From positions 17,360,212 to 17,424,211 of the forward strand of contig JAKZAP010000021.1 of NCBI GenBank assembly GCA_023053575.1: 64,000 bases of DNA, written 5' to 3'. A program made the translations under genes and the position numbers. The notes under the pieces were generated by a model, which ran no database searches, was not told the origin of the DNA, and saw nothing but the letters and a program-made list of their open reading frames with translations. Positions 1-9,699 of this stretch are shown here, piece after piece. The stretch is from Branchinecta lynchi. Lineage: Eukaryota > Arthropoda > Branchiopoda > Anostraca > Branchinectidae. Each line of letters starts with the position of its first letter. Positions within the stretch are counted from its first letter, which is position 1.

Positions 1-523
1 TACATTGCACCAGCACCAGCAAAAATTGCCCGATGACAAATTTGTAGCCTGCGTAGTAGTATGTTAGTAGTACGAAAACCTTGCATGTAATACTATGTAA
101 TAGCAAAGAATACTATCATTTAATATGCCTCAGACTGGTCCAATCTTATGTAATAGCATCCAGTAGCTTCCTGTCTTGCCATAGTAGCATCCAGTCTTGC
201 TAATAGGAGCATATAGTAGTATGCAGTAACACGGCAGCCTTGAAGTAGAAGCATGTAGTAGCATCGTTAGTACTGCATGCTACTTTTTCGTACTGCTTCA
301 TAGTACTATTCTGAGAAAAAATTTTCATCGGGTGACTCCCCTCCGAATCTGAACGGGAGTCCTTTCTGATGATGTTGTTTATAATTGGAGCATTCCTCGT
401 CCGTGAATACGGGGAGTAAGTCCCCGGGACAAACAAAAACGTGGGGACTCCTCAAGTTGAGTCCTCGGGGAACGGCGAGAACACGCCTTATATTTCCAAC
501 TCGCTGTCATATTGTATTTACAG
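1..523. repeat. Intronic sequence of the EEF2K gene with a dispersed repeat
   Basis: No coding exon is seen upstream of the acceptor at 521-523. The stretch contains a diverged copy of sequence also found near 63,430-63,640: both begin TACATTGCACC...CACCAGCAAAAATTG and share the segments GACTCCCCTC and CTCGGGGAACGGCGAGAA. It is therefore a dispersed repeat family sampled at both edges of the window. The left part (60-250) is rich in short TAGTAGCATCCAG-like repeats. Confidence 0.5.
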
Positions 524-705
524 AGAACGTTCTTGGGTCGAAGCCGTACGCCTGTACTCTTTGGCCGTTACTGCTCTAACGGAAACGGACGATGACGGTC
601 ATTTCGACGGCGCAATGGACGATCCGAAATATTTGCTTATTGCACGCCAAGCAGAAATGTACAAAGACAGTGGATATGGGTTGGAAGTGAACTACGAAAA
701 AGCAG
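524..705 (+). CDS. EEF2K: EEF2K penultimate coding exon
   Basis: Acceptor TATTTACAG ends at 523 and donor GTATTG begins at 706. The exon enters with the last base of a codon and leaves with one base of the next. It encodes the ERSWVEAVRLYSLAV... to GYGLEVNYEKA segment. Confidence 0.88.
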
Positions 706-2459
706 GTATTGTTGTTTGTTTTTATTTTTGTCTTGCCCATTTTCATGACGAAGTGCAGTTTCACTGGGTGCAGAGATGGGCGAACCGACCATGAAAGGAT
801 TCGAATCCGAATCCAGGGCTAGGTACGAATCCGATTCCGAATCAGAATTCATGCTGAGGATTCGAATCCGGAACCGAATCCGTATTCGAATCCTACATTA
901 ACAAAAATAAAATGATGTACACAGGTTATCCCTTAAAAATCAGAGGTGACAAAAAGCACTGATTTCTAAGGTATCAGAAAACGGGATAAATTACTGAGAA
1001 TGTTTGGTGGTGGAGACCAAAAAGCTACATTGCACACTGTGTAAAAATTGGGAAAAGGAAATTGGAAGGGTGAAGTCTAGTAATTTGAGCGGATTCGTAA
1101 GATTAAGGGTCCGAATCCGAATCCAGCCTGACAAGCAGAAGATTCGAATCCGGATTCGAATCCGGCCAAAAGGACGAATCCTGGATTCGAATTCCGAATC
1201 CGGATTCGGATTCGCCCATCTCTGACTGGGTAGAAAGCTAGAATGGAAAGAAAGAAAGCTAGAATGGGGACTGTCGGCGAGCTCGGACCTTCCCCTCATC
1301 AAGTCAGAAAGACCACGAAGTTTGGTTTCGGAGGTTTTTAATCCCATGGCTAGGTGGAGAAGATAGTCAGCATTTTTACTGAAGTTTGAGTTTCCCTTTT
1401 CCTGGTGGAAATCAACATATTCAAGATATTCTAGTCCGCCGCTGCTCTAGTGTGATTCACATTCTGTGTAACAGTGGAATGACTTTCGTAAGTGGACGGC
1501 TTATTTCAAAAAAATATTCTCGTGTCTGGAAAAGTTCCGAGCTTCTGCTCTCTCGTCCTCCGAATGGAATGTCGACACACTTCACATAATTTGCAATCGC
1601 AGTTTTGTTTACTTTTTGAACCATTGGAGAAAGATCTAGGTTTAAATCACATTCGCATTTAGGTTCTCAAGTTCTTTTTATTTTTACTTACGTCTGGATA
1701 TTTGAATACTTTAAAACTAGGCTGTGCTTTCAACAAATAAACCCACGGTTTTGGCTGTTTTGAGCCTTTTCCGAGACCGGTTCTGATCGAAAAACTTCTC
1801 GCAGACAACCGTCGACAGCGTGGATACACAGCGAAGATAGCAAAACACAGCAAGTGAGAAAATCAGCGTGGATTTGATAGAGGGATTAGAATGTACCGTA
1901 TGAAATTGGGGTCTCCGGGTTTAGAAATATATGGAGTGATTTTGGAAGTAGGTTGCACTAGTATTATAGGTAAGACAGCTCCTTTAAAGGTACGACGAAG
2001 GCAACCATGGGAAAATGAAAATGGGCATATGAAAATTATGGGAAGTAAAGAGCATATGAAAAGTAAAGTGAGAGGAGAGAAAACCCTGTAAGAAAAATCC
2101 ATCCTGGAAATGATCTTCGAGCGCTAGATTAGATTAGATTTAGATTAGATTAAATTTATTTACACATGCACACAAAACATTTTGCAGCACCTGCAAAAGG
2201 CCCCTAGGGTTTGTTGGCCGCAGGTGGCAGTCTCCTGTATCCTTCGTAATGTGGTAACACTATTTTTACATTATTCTACATTTCTAAATTATTCTCACAT
2301 TTATTATACATTACATTATTCTACTAGTGAGTAACGCCCTATTTTGTTCTAGCTGAGCTTTTCAACGAAGCTGCCGAAGAAGCTACTGCCGCTATGAAAG
2401 GCCGACTTGCCAGCAAATATTACATGCTAGCTGAAGAGGTTTATGGCTACGTAGAGTGA
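524..2459 (+). CDS. EEF2K: Eukaryotic elongation factor 2 kinase, C-terminal part (two last coding exons, 5' incomplete)
   Basis: eEF2K is the calcium/calmodulin-dependent alpha-kinase that phosphorylates elongation factor 2 and slows translation elongation. Only the end of its C-terminal helical-repeat (Sel1-like) region, the part that recruits eEF2, is here. Exons are 524-705 and 2353-2459. The first encodes a run containing AVRLYSLAV, DPKYLLIARQAEM and GYGLE, and the second encodes LFNEAAEEATAAMKGRLA, then KYYMLAEE and a stop at 2457-2459. From memory of the vertebrate protein, the order and spacing match its last ~100 residues (RYMMLAREAEM, GYGLE, EAAEAAMEAMKGRLAN, YYQKAEEAW). Splice sites are TTTACAG/AGAAC, GCAG/GTATTG and TTCTAG/CTGAG, and reading phase is kept across the junction (phase 1). 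The alpha-kinase domain must lie upstream of the window. The intron holds an hAT-like MITE and a LINE tail. Confidence 0.9.
771..1224. mobile_element. hAT-like MITE, 454 bp
   Basis: Terminal inverted repeats CAGAGATGGGCGAA / TTCGCCCATCTCTG bound a non-coding body rich in GATTCGAATCCGAATCC motifs. The 8 bases on each side are ACTGGGTG (763-770) and ACTGGGTA (1225-1232), a near-perfect 8-bp target-site duplication. An 8-bp TSD with termini starting CAG is characteristic of hAT transposons. It sits in the last EEF2K intron. Related copies or fragments are at about 15,461-16,277 and 23,425-23,530. Confidence 0.8.
1675..2000 (+). repeat. Dispersed ~0.4-kb repeat copy (family A)
   Basis: The sequence (CTTTCAACAAATA, ACAACCGTCGACAGCGTG, GTCTCCGGGTTTAGAAATAT, TATAGGTAAGACAG) recurs at about 31,190-31,420 (reverse strand), 52,185-52,655 and 52,930-53,250. 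No coding capacity is seen. The shared right edge is ..GGTAAGACAGstyCTTTAAAG, which may mark one end of the element. Confidence 0.6.
2125..2270 (-). mobile_element. LINE-type 3' tail remnant
   Basis: Read on the minus strand, the sequence ends in AT-rich DNA followed by degenerate TCTAA repeats, a common tail form of CR1/jockey-type non-LTR retrotransposons. No reverse transcriptase is attached. It lies just upstream of the last EEF2K exon. Confidence 0.4.
2353..2459 (+). CDS. EEF2K: EEF2K last coding exon
   Basis: The acceptor TTGTTCTAG ends at 2352. The exon completes the split codon and encodes the conserved C-terminal helix pair; the stop TGA is at 2457-2459. The final residues GYVE replace the WAQMEE-like end known from vertebrates. 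Confidence 0.88.
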
Positions 2460-3010
2460 CCCAGTCTGTTCGCCCTTCGGTTTCGGACCGAAAACTTTGG
2501 ATCTCTGATATATGGTGCTATTGCCGTTGTCTTGACTAGGAGCCTGTTCCACCCTACTTACCGTAGTTACTACGCATGACGTCACGAATTCTGGCTTTTT
2601 GCCGTCAAGGCTGGAACAATTTTTCTATTTCCCAGCAGGATCTCACGCCAGGGGCGAATCCCACCAATCACGTTACAGAGATGCGTAGTTACTACGCTCC
2701 CGAGCATGGTAAGCATATAGTAACTATTAGTTACTATTCCGACAAGGTTGGAACGGTCAGCGTAGTAACTTTTCGTGAGGATGGAACGGAAATAGTAACT
2801 AATAGTAACTATTGTTAGAAGGGTGGAACACGCTCTAGGTGTCTTTCAGTAGTTCCGGTTAGAGATTTTGTAAGCCAAGAATTTGCACCGGTCGGTATGT
2901 GACTTGTGATTTGAATTAGACCACTACCAGCGTTCGTTTAATTCCCTCATTTGTATAGATCCCTTCTCGATAGCAATAACGGTCGTCAAATAAAGAGCTC
3001 CTAATATACG
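2460..3010 (+). other. Probable EEF2K 3' UTR interrupted by a MITE, with candidate poly(A) signal
   Basis: Downstream of the stop, unique sequence runs to 2539, is interrupted by a MITE (2540-2835), and resumes to an AATAAA at about 2992-2997. The block from about 2848 to 3007 (GTATGTGACTTGTGATTTGAA, CAGCGTTCGTTTAATTCC, GAGCTCCTAATA) is repeated at about 3731-3893, so the 3' end looks locally duplicated. Assignment as 3' UTR is inferred from position only. Confidence 0.45.
2540..2835. mobile_element. MITE with GAGCGTGTTCCACCC termini, 296 bp
   Basis: Termini GAGCCTGTTCCACCCT and AGGGTGGAACACGCTC are inverted repeats, flanked by TAG on both sides (2537-2539, 2836-2838). The body carries several TAGTTACTA/TAGTAACTA motifs and TGACGTCA. 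Related copies are at 49,839-50,208 (flanked by ATA), 58,408-58,700, and as fragments at about 23,505-23,700 and 60,900-60,970. A 3-bp TSD would fit PIF/Harbinger- or CACTA-type elements; the superfamily is not certain. Confidence 0.7.
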
Positions 3011-3283
3011 TGTATTTAAAAGCCAGTGGCCATATACACAACTAGAAACACAAAAAATAAACGTAAAAGAAAAACACTAACACTCAACACCTTCAAGTCG
3101 CTGCCTTCCGCGCCTCCACGCCTTTCTCTATAAAGCAACATAACGCAATAATCGAATCTCTCGAAGTAGTCCCCAAAATACCAGGGAGCAGCGGTACACC
3201 CCCTCGAAAATATTTATCCCTCAAATTCACCCAACTTTGGCAACTATTCAGAAAATGGTCCAGCCCATCCCCTACTACTATGT

Positions 3284-3594
3284 ACAGTGTAAAAAGTTAA
3301 AAAGTTTCTCCGTATAAAGATTAAAGTTAACTGCAGTATTTGCTACTCGGATTATCCTTGTCTCTACGCAGATAGGATTAATACCAAATAGAGATAAGAT
3401 GAATCCGAGTAGCAAATACTGCACACTGTAAAAAGTTTTTCCGTATAAAGATTAAAGTTAACTGCAGTATTTGCTACTCGGATTATCCTTATCTCTACGC
3501 AGATAGGATTAATACCAAATAGAGATAAGATGAATCCGAGTAGCGAATACTGCAGTTAACTTTAATCTTTATACGGAGAAACTTTTTACAGTGT
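3284..3594. mobile_element. Palindromic MITE pair, CACTGTAAAAAGTT family
   Basis: Two copies in tandem: one from about 3284 and a second (about 3420-3594) whose left half (CACTGTAAAAAGTTTTTCCG, then TTAACTGCAGTATTTGCTAC) is the reverse complement of its right half, so it can fold into a near-perfect hairpin. TA next to TGTAAAAAG termini suggests a Tc1/mariner-type MITE. The same family makes up the array at 27.5-28.8 kb. Confidence 0.65.
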
Positions 3595-3610
3595 AGTAGG
3601 GTATCCCGGG

Positions 3611-3945
3611 GTATCCGTCTTTCGCCTCCCGCAATACATCTCTGTTCGAACTATGCTATTTTAATAATAATAATATAATTGCATAAAAATGTCTTTCGCC
3701 TCTATAAATTTCTCATGGGATTATGTATAGTCCCGGTTAGAAATTGTGTAAGACAAGAATTTACACCGGCCGGTATGTGACTTGTGATTTGAAGTAGACA
3801 ACTACCAGCGTTCGTTTAATTCCGTCATTTGTATCAGGTAGACCCTCCGTAACAATAACGGACGTCAAGTAAAGAGCTCCTAATACTATTATGTAGTAGA
3901 ATATCCGTCTTTCGCCTCCCGCAATACATCTCTGTTCGAACTATA
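3611..3945. repeat. Local duplications of the putative EEF2K 3' end
   Basis: Segments at 3611-3655 and about 3901-3945 are near copies of each other (CGTCTTTCGCCTCCCGCAAT, ATCTCTGTTCGAACTAT). The block 3731-3893 repeats 2848-3007, including GTCAAGTAAAGAGCTCC, where the AATAAA of the first copy reads AGTAAA. No coding sequence is seen. Confidence 0.5.
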
Positions 3946-3988
3946 GTATTAATAATGATAATAATAATATAATTGCACCAAAAAGATA

Positions 3989-4339
3989 CACTGTCAGAAG
4001 TTTCATAACAGATAACACGAGGGTGCGCGGTTTCCACAGATAATGCGTAACAGATAACACTTCGGATGTTACCTGTTGTTTTCGAAGACGTTATGCATGA
4101 AATGTTATGCATAACAAGCTTTGTTAGGAAGAGAGCCCAAAAAGCATCTAGTGACTTATCATCATGAAGTCGGAAAACTCAGCAGAAACTTTTTGGCGGT
4201 TTTTCGGTTCTTCCTGACGGCTACGCTTATTTTGCATAACATTTTGAAACACAACAGAGAACATCCGAAGTGTTATCTGTGACGCATTATCTGTTGAAAC
4301 CCCGCATTCGTGTTATATGTTATGAAACTCCTGACAGTG
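3989..4339. mobile_element. Mariner-like MITE with long inverted arms, 351 bp
   Basis: It begins CACTGTCAGAAGTTTCATAA and ends with the matching inverted sequence ..CTGACAGTG. Arms of about 80 bp match imperfectly, and TA dinucleotides flank both ends (3987-3988, 4340-4341), the TSD expected of Tc1/mariner elements. There is no transposase. A degenerate half copy is at about 21,120-21,215. Confidence 0.75.
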
Positions 4340-4344
4340 TAGCC

Positions 4345-5480
4345 TCAAACCCCACCCGTTTTGCATGTTCTGGTGCAGTTCAGGTAGGCTATTTGATGTT
4401 AGTCGTGTTTGCAGATTTCCGTTTATGTGTAGAATCTACACGTACACTGAAGTTACTCGTCAGTTCAGTTCAGTTCAATTTGATTAAATGCAAAATTAAT
4501 GAACAAAATAAGTTTCCACCCCTACAAAAGCTCCATGGCCCGTTACAGAGGGGTTAATACCAAAATAATCAACAAATAAACGAGCTTTTTTGACATCAAC
4601 AAAACGTGTCGTAGTCTTAAGTGATAGTCTAGCTTTGTCCCCCTAGACGATGCTAGGGTTCTCACAGATTCGCTTTCGGAAAAACGAAACGAAATTCGCT
4701 AGATATTTCCAGGGGCATTTGCGCGGCGTGGATTCGCTTTCCAAAACAATCCGCGTCGCGAGCGAGTTTTCAGTTTTCAATAGCCGTAGGTTATGTAGCG
4801 GTTATCACGGACAAGAAACCGAAAAGAAACTCGAAAGGATTCCGTTCGTGACGACGACTAGAAAAAAAGTCTAGCGGGACGAGGATTCCTTTCGTGATGA
4901 AAGGAAATCCGATCTACTTGAAAGGAATCTCATCGGCGGCGGCGCTGGTAAAATAACAAAACAAAAGTCTAGCTAGCAAGCAGCAGTCATCAGGACTGTT
5001 GTCACAAATGCTATCAAAACTTTTTTCTGTTGGCTAGTGAATTTATTTAGTCTGATTTTCTTGTTTCAAGAATAATTTTTTTCCCTCTGAGTTGTAAACA
5101 TAATCTTGTCACCAAGACCGGATTCTGATCAAGTTTTCATCTACTTCTAACGCTGCATTAGATTTTGAAACCGCCAGAGTCGTCCTCTTGTGATCGAAAG
5201 TAGCTAAGCATTTTTTTTTAGACTTTGTTTTTGGGTGTTCCTGTAGCTTTGTGCGTTTTCGTTTGAGTAAATCTGAAATAGGTCTGGTTTTTTCTGTAGA
5301 TACGATAAATAGACCTTTCAAAAAAAGGATATTTGACTCTGCTGCCAGTAATATAGAATAATCGCTCCCTGTGAGCGATAGTAATAAAGTACTTTTCGTT
5401 ATATTGTTATCATGTTTGTTATACCTTTTGTGCGTTTCGTTTGATAAAATTTGAAATTGGTCTCGTTTTTGATGATAGAC
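4345..5480. other. Non-coding intergenic stretch with repeat debris
   Basis: No convincing gene. It contains a CAGTTCAGTTCAGTTCAATT tail-like run at about 4456, GAAAGGAAT-type short repeats at 4640-4930, and a loosely duplicated segment at about 5240-5310 and 5420-5490 (TTTGTGCGTTTTCGTTTGA). Open frames here are short and lack coding character. Confidence 0.4.
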
Positions 5481-5487
5481 TTTTGAA

Positions 5488-5813
5488 CAGAGCAAAATTA
5501 CACTAGGGAGTAGCGCCAGTACCTATGCTTTCCATACTTTGCGAACGGGCCATAGTCATAGCGCCATCGACTACGATTGCAGCATTTAAAGCGAGACAAA
5601 CTTTCGGGTTCAGAAATTTCTAGTAAAGCAAAGGTGAGGTCTGCACACCAAGGAAACAATGGAGGCTGTATAATATTTCAGAATGAACAGATGAAAAGCT
5701 GATTGAGTTTCAGCAGGGACGTTCTGTATCGCTAGAGGTGCTAGTGTCCACGTTATTCGAGTGTGTCAATTTTGTCAAGTCTTGGCGTTACACCCCAGTG
5801 TTATTTTGCTCTG
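5488..5813. mobile_element. hAT-like MITE copy 1, 326 bp
   Basis: Termini CAGAGCAAAATTACACTAGG and the inverted CCAGTGTTATTTTGCTCTG enclose non-coding sequence. Flanking octamers CTTTTGAA and GTTTTAAG are only partly alike, so the TSD is diverged. It is directly repeated by the next element. Confidence 0.6.
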
Positions 5814-5844
5814 GTTTTAAGTAGCTACTGAAGTACCCTTCATC

Positions 5845-6202
5845 AAGAGCAAAATAACACTAAGGAGTAGCGTCAAGACCTGTGCTTTCCGTGCTTCAAA
5901 AACTGGCCGCATTCATAGTGCCGCCCACTACGCTTGCGGCATTTAAAGCGAAATATACTTGCGGGCTTAGACATTTCTAGTAAAGCAAAGGTGCGGTCTG
6001 CACTTACTAAGGAAACAATGGAGGCTGTATCATTTGTCTGCTATGCCTAGAACATGAAGTTATTAGAGCCAGCCCTGGTGAACGACTGAATGAGTTTCAG
6101 TAGGGACGTTCTCTATCGTTAGTGGTCCTAGTATCGCTGCTATTCGAGTGTGTGTCAATTTCGTCAAGTCTTGGCGCTACTCCCTAGTGTTATTTTGCTC
6201 TG
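5845..6202. mobile_element. hAT-like MITE copy 2, 358 bp
   Basis: Same family as 5488-5813 and in the same orientation, with inverted termini AGAGCAAAATAACACTA / TAGTGTTATTTTGCTCTG. It is flanked by CCTTCATC (5837-5844) and CCTTCACC (6203-6210), an 8-bp TSD with one mismatch. Its own TSD shows that it inserted independently of copy 1. Confidence 0.72.
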
Positions 6203-6420
6203 CCTTCACCACCCCCATCTTGTCCACATGCGATTCGAACACATAAATATTAAATCTACTGCTTTTGCTCCTATCACCCACCGAGTCACACGAAAATTGA
6301 AAAAAAGTTGTTGTAAAATTTAAAAACAACAACAAACAACAACTTAAAAACAAAAGGAAGAAGAATGAAAGAGAACTGATTGAGAAGGAGGGTATACTGA
6401 AGGCATTTAGCAAGTCAGAC

Positions 6421-7149
6421 ATGAAATTATTTTGGAGGAAAGTTAATAATACGACAGAAAAGAAGCACGGTAACGCACCGGAGCCAGAAACGTGGCCCGA
6501 ATATTTCGCATTAGATATGGGGGAAAATGATCTAAAGGAGTGGCAGGAAAATGAATTTAAACAGTTGAATGAGGAAGTAATTAGGCCTCAGAAAGAGTCG
6601 GATGATGAGCTGCTACGGCAGATATCGAGAGAAGAAATTGAAGAATCGCTCAAGCATATGAAAGGAGGTTCAGCACCCGGGGCTGACGGAATTCCCACGC
6701 GCGTCTACCAAAAGTGCTGGCCAACACTCATGCCCCTATTGTTACTTCTATTTAACGCGATACTTAGCTCGTCAGAATGGCTAGATGCTTGGAAAACATC
6801 TATACTAATCCCCATTTTCAAAAAAGGAGACCCCAAAGTCCACGCGAACTACAGACCGATATCGCTAATTCCGTGCATAAGTAAAGTTTTAGAAAAGATT
6901 TTGGATAGTAGGCTGGCTCGATGGTTGGAAAGTAATGACGTTATGAAGGAAGAACAAGGAGGTTTCCGGGAAGGTTATAACGCAATAGATCGTGCATTTA
7001 TATTGAAGACTTTAACTGAGAAATATGGGAAAGGAAAAGATAAACTTTACGTTGCTTTCATAGATTATGAAAAGGCATTTGATAAAGTGGATAGAGTGCT
7101 GCTGTGCGTAGAAATGATAAGAATAGGGTTACCTCGATTTTTTTGTTAG
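6421..7149 (+). CDS. LINE reverse transcriptase, N-terminal half (frameshifted)
   Basis: This is the first half of a LINE reverse transcriptase. Visible RT landmarks in order are KHMKGGSAPGADGIP, WKTSILIPIFKKGDP, YRPISLIPCISKVLEKIL, EQGGFREGYNAID and FIDYEKAFDKVDR (the first catalytic-aspartate region). The frame is open upstream of the first ATG back to about 6330, so the ATG at 6421 is not a real start. A run of seven T residues at 7139-7145 holds one base too many relative to the conserved frame and throws the reading into a stop at 7147. The product is therefore a pseudogene fragment, recently enough inserted that the protein is otherwise intact. Confidence 0.85.
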   Translation: MKLFWRKVNNTTEKKHGNAPEPETWPEYFALDMGENDLKEWQENEFKQLNEEVIRPQKESDDELLRQISREEIEESLKHMKGGSAPGADGIPTRVYQKCWPTLMPLLLLLFNAILSSSEWLDAWKTSILIPIFKKGDPKVHANYRPISLIPCISKVLEKILDSRLARWLESNDVMKEEQGGFREGYNAIDRAFILKTLTEKYGKGKDKLYVAFIDYEKAFDKVDRVLLCVEMIRIGLPRFFC

Positions 7150-7162
7150 ACTAATTTCTGGA

Positions 7163-7883
7163 ATGTATATTGGATCTAAAGCAGTAGTAAAAATATTTCA
7201 CAAGGGATTTTCCCGCCCATTTGATTGGAATAGCGGGGTGAAGCAAGGAAGCGCGCTCTCTCCAAGATTATTCTGCATTTTCATAAATGATATGAAGGAG
7301 TTTTTCGAAAAGCGTTGGGCACCAACTGTGCGACTCGGAAACTTAGTCATATCACTACTGCTATTTGCTGACGACGCAGCATTAATAGCAAAGTCACCAC
7401 AAGAGCTTCAAACCCTTCTGGATATCCTATCAGAATATTTGGAGAAAAAGAAGCTAATGCTAAATGTTAAGAAAACTGTAGTTGTGATATTCGGCAAGAA
7501 AGAAAGAAATGAGACAGAACCGCCAAAATTTTATTATAGACATGAGCAAGTGTCTACAAAGCCTAGCTTTAAATATCTGGGGATAATTTTTTCAGAAGTA
7601 GGAGGATGGAAATACCATGTAAAAGAGATGGCAAATAGGGGAAGAGGAGTGACAAGCGCAATACTTCGTAACGGGACGCTATCAGGAATTAAGCCCATAA
7701 AAATTCATAAACAAATTTTCATGTCGAAAGTGACGCCAACAATTCACTACGGTGCAGAGCTTTGGGGATTTGAAACTGCCCCCCAACTAGAGACAATACA
7801 GCTTCAGTATTTCAAGAGACTTATTGGTTTACACCAGACGACCCACAGCCAGGCAGTAAAAGGGGATCTGGGACTTTTTTCCC
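7163..7883 (+). CDS. LINE reverse transcriptase, catalytic half
   Basis: Continues the frame broken near 7140. It shows GVKQGSALSPRLFCIFINDM and the catalytic box LLFADDAALIA (FADD at 7364-7375), then FKYLGIIF and a thumb region with HYGAELWG. True LINE sequence stops at the TAA target site at 7884-7886; the open frame beyond, to about 8005, is read from the inserted MITE and is not part of the enzyme. RT activity is not expected, because of the frameshift and the insertions. Confidence 0.85.
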
Positions 7884-7886
7884 TAA

Positions 7887-8428
7887 AGCATTGTCCTAAT
7901 AGGTGTAATAAGGTGAATAGCGCTATACGCGATGTCTACAACACGCCTGTTCAAATACAACCCAAGAGGTTCTTATCAATGCGGCTTCCGGTGTTGCCAA
8001 GGTAATACAATTTTTCGAGCTCTAAAAATATCCGAAAAGGTTCTTGGTACTACTTGAAGTACACGAGTACAATATAACGCAAACTATACTGTAAAAAAGC
8101 TATTAAAATAACGGATGGACAGCATTGATCCTCGAACTGACGAAAAGCCGTCGTAATAGAACAAAAACGTGTTTTTGTTAAGAAAAGTTGTTTCTTTAGC
8201 TTCCAACAAAGTAGAACTGCTTTCTTTGGCAACCCTGACGACGCTGCGCCTCTCCTCGGCCCGCTGGCGGAACCAACCAAGTGATCTGATTGGCCCTGCA
8301 TAAGCCAGAATAGAACGCTAGTCTATTCTCCTTATTCACGTTATTACAGCGCGCTCCAAGGAAAAGAGGAATCTGTAATAAGTCTTATACGCGGTAATAC
8401 ACGTTATTACACCTATTAGGACAATGCT
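7887..8428. mobile_element. MITE, PIF/Harbinger-like, copy 1 (542 bp)
   Basis: Termini AGCATTGTCCTAATAGGTGT and ACACCTATTAGGACAATGCT are inverted repeats; TAA lies on both sides (7884-7886, 8429-8431). Removing the element plus one TAA rejoins the LINE reading frame, which independently confirms the boundaries. A 3-bp TWA duplication is the PIF/Harbinger signature. It is nearly identical to the copy at 8665-9218. Confidence 0.85.
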
Positions 8429-8664
8429 TAAGGAAACATAGATTAACCCAAATAATAAGGTTCTGGGCAAAAGTTATATCTTTACCAGAGAAGAGACTGC
8501 TTAAGCAAGCTTACCTGGAAGCACTATCGACGAAAAAGCGAAATTCATGGCCGCTCCAAGTTAAAAAACTTTTAGATAATGCAGGTCTTTCTTACATATG
8601 GAATGAAGGAAGAGGGCCGGAAGGAGACCCGACCAGCTTCATACGTGAATTCACAAGAGTGTTA

Positions 8665-9218
8665 AGCATTGTCCTAATAGGTGTAATAAGGTGAATAGCG
8701 CTATACGCGATCTTTACGTCTTAATACACACGCCTGTTCAAATACAACCCAAGAGGTTCTTATCAATGCGGCATCCGGTGTTGCCAATGTAAAACAATTT
8801 TTCGAGCTCTAAAAAATATCCGAAAAGGTTCTTAGTACTACTTGAAGTATACAAGTACAATATAACGCAAATTATACTCTAAAAAAGCTATTAAAATAAC
8901 AGATGGACAGTATTGATCCTCGAACTGACGAAAAGCCGTCGTAATAGAACAAAAACGTGTTTTTTAAGAAAAGTTGTTTCTTTAGCTTCCAACAAAGTAG
9001 AACTGTTGTGCTTTCCTTGGCAACCCTGACGACGCTGCGCCTCTCCTCGGCCCGCTGGCGAACCAACCAAGCGATCTGATTGGCCCTGCATAAGCCAGAA
9101 TAGAACGCTAGTCTATTCTCCTTATGCACCTTATTACAGCGCGCTCCGAGGAAAAGAGGAATCTGTAATAAGTCTTATACGCGGTAATACGCCTTATTAC
9201 ACCAATTAGGACAATGCT
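8665..9218. mobile_element. MITE, PIF/Harbinger-like, copy 2 (554 bp)
   Basis: Same family and orientation as 7887-8428, flanked by TTA (8662-8664, 9219-9221). Excising it with one TTA again restores the LINE frame. It differs from copy 1 by scattered substitutions and small indels, so the two are separate insertions and not an alignment artefact. Confidence 0.85.
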
Positions 9219-9221
9219 TTA

Positions 9222-9620
9222 GAAGAACAAGAGGTTCAAGCTTGGTACGAACGGACGCAAAATTCAGATACATTAAAATACTACAAAGAAGTTAAGCAGA
9301 TTTTCGGAATGGAATTTTACTTCAAGCTATACCTACCGGCGGAGAGCCTGCGCCTGTGGTTTCAGCTTCGAGCGAACTGCCTGCCAGTACGTGGTCGGAG
9401 TAATTGGGATTTCAAGATCCCAAATAGTAAGCGAGAATGCCCCCTGTGCTTTAATACAGAGGAAGAGGGCCATTTTTTGGTTGAATGCGAGCAACTCTCA
9501 GACCTCAGGAGACACTTTCTTAATGGGTATACTATCAAGTTCCCCGATATTCTTGAAACAAAAAATAAAGCTAAGATACTTAAAATATGCCAATTCTTAA
9601 AGAGTGTATTAGTTAAATAA
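9222..9620 (+). CDS. LINE ORF C-terminus with CCHC-like motif
   Basis: After the second MITE the LINE frame continues (EEQEVQAWYERTQNS, then LWFQLRANCLPVRGRSNW) to a zinc-knuckle-like CPLCFNTEEEGHFLVEC and a stop at 9618-9620. The segment 8429-8664 between the two MITEs belongs to the same ORF (containing LPEKRLLKQAYLEAL). The fragment at 18,502-18,798 has the parallel motif CPLCEKEEENLDHFLCRC. Confidence 0.8.
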   Translation, partial: EEQEVQAWYERTQNSDTLKYYKEVKQIFGMEFYFKLYLPAESLRLWFQLRANCLPVRGRSNWDFKIPNSKRECPLCFNTEEEGHFLVECEQLSDLRRHFLNGYTIKFPDILETKNKAKILKICQFLKSVLVK

Positions 9621-9699
9621 AGATAAGTATTGAGTGATGTAAAGTATATTTTGTAAAGTCATGTATTTTGTACGGCCAATTGGCTATTAAATATATATA

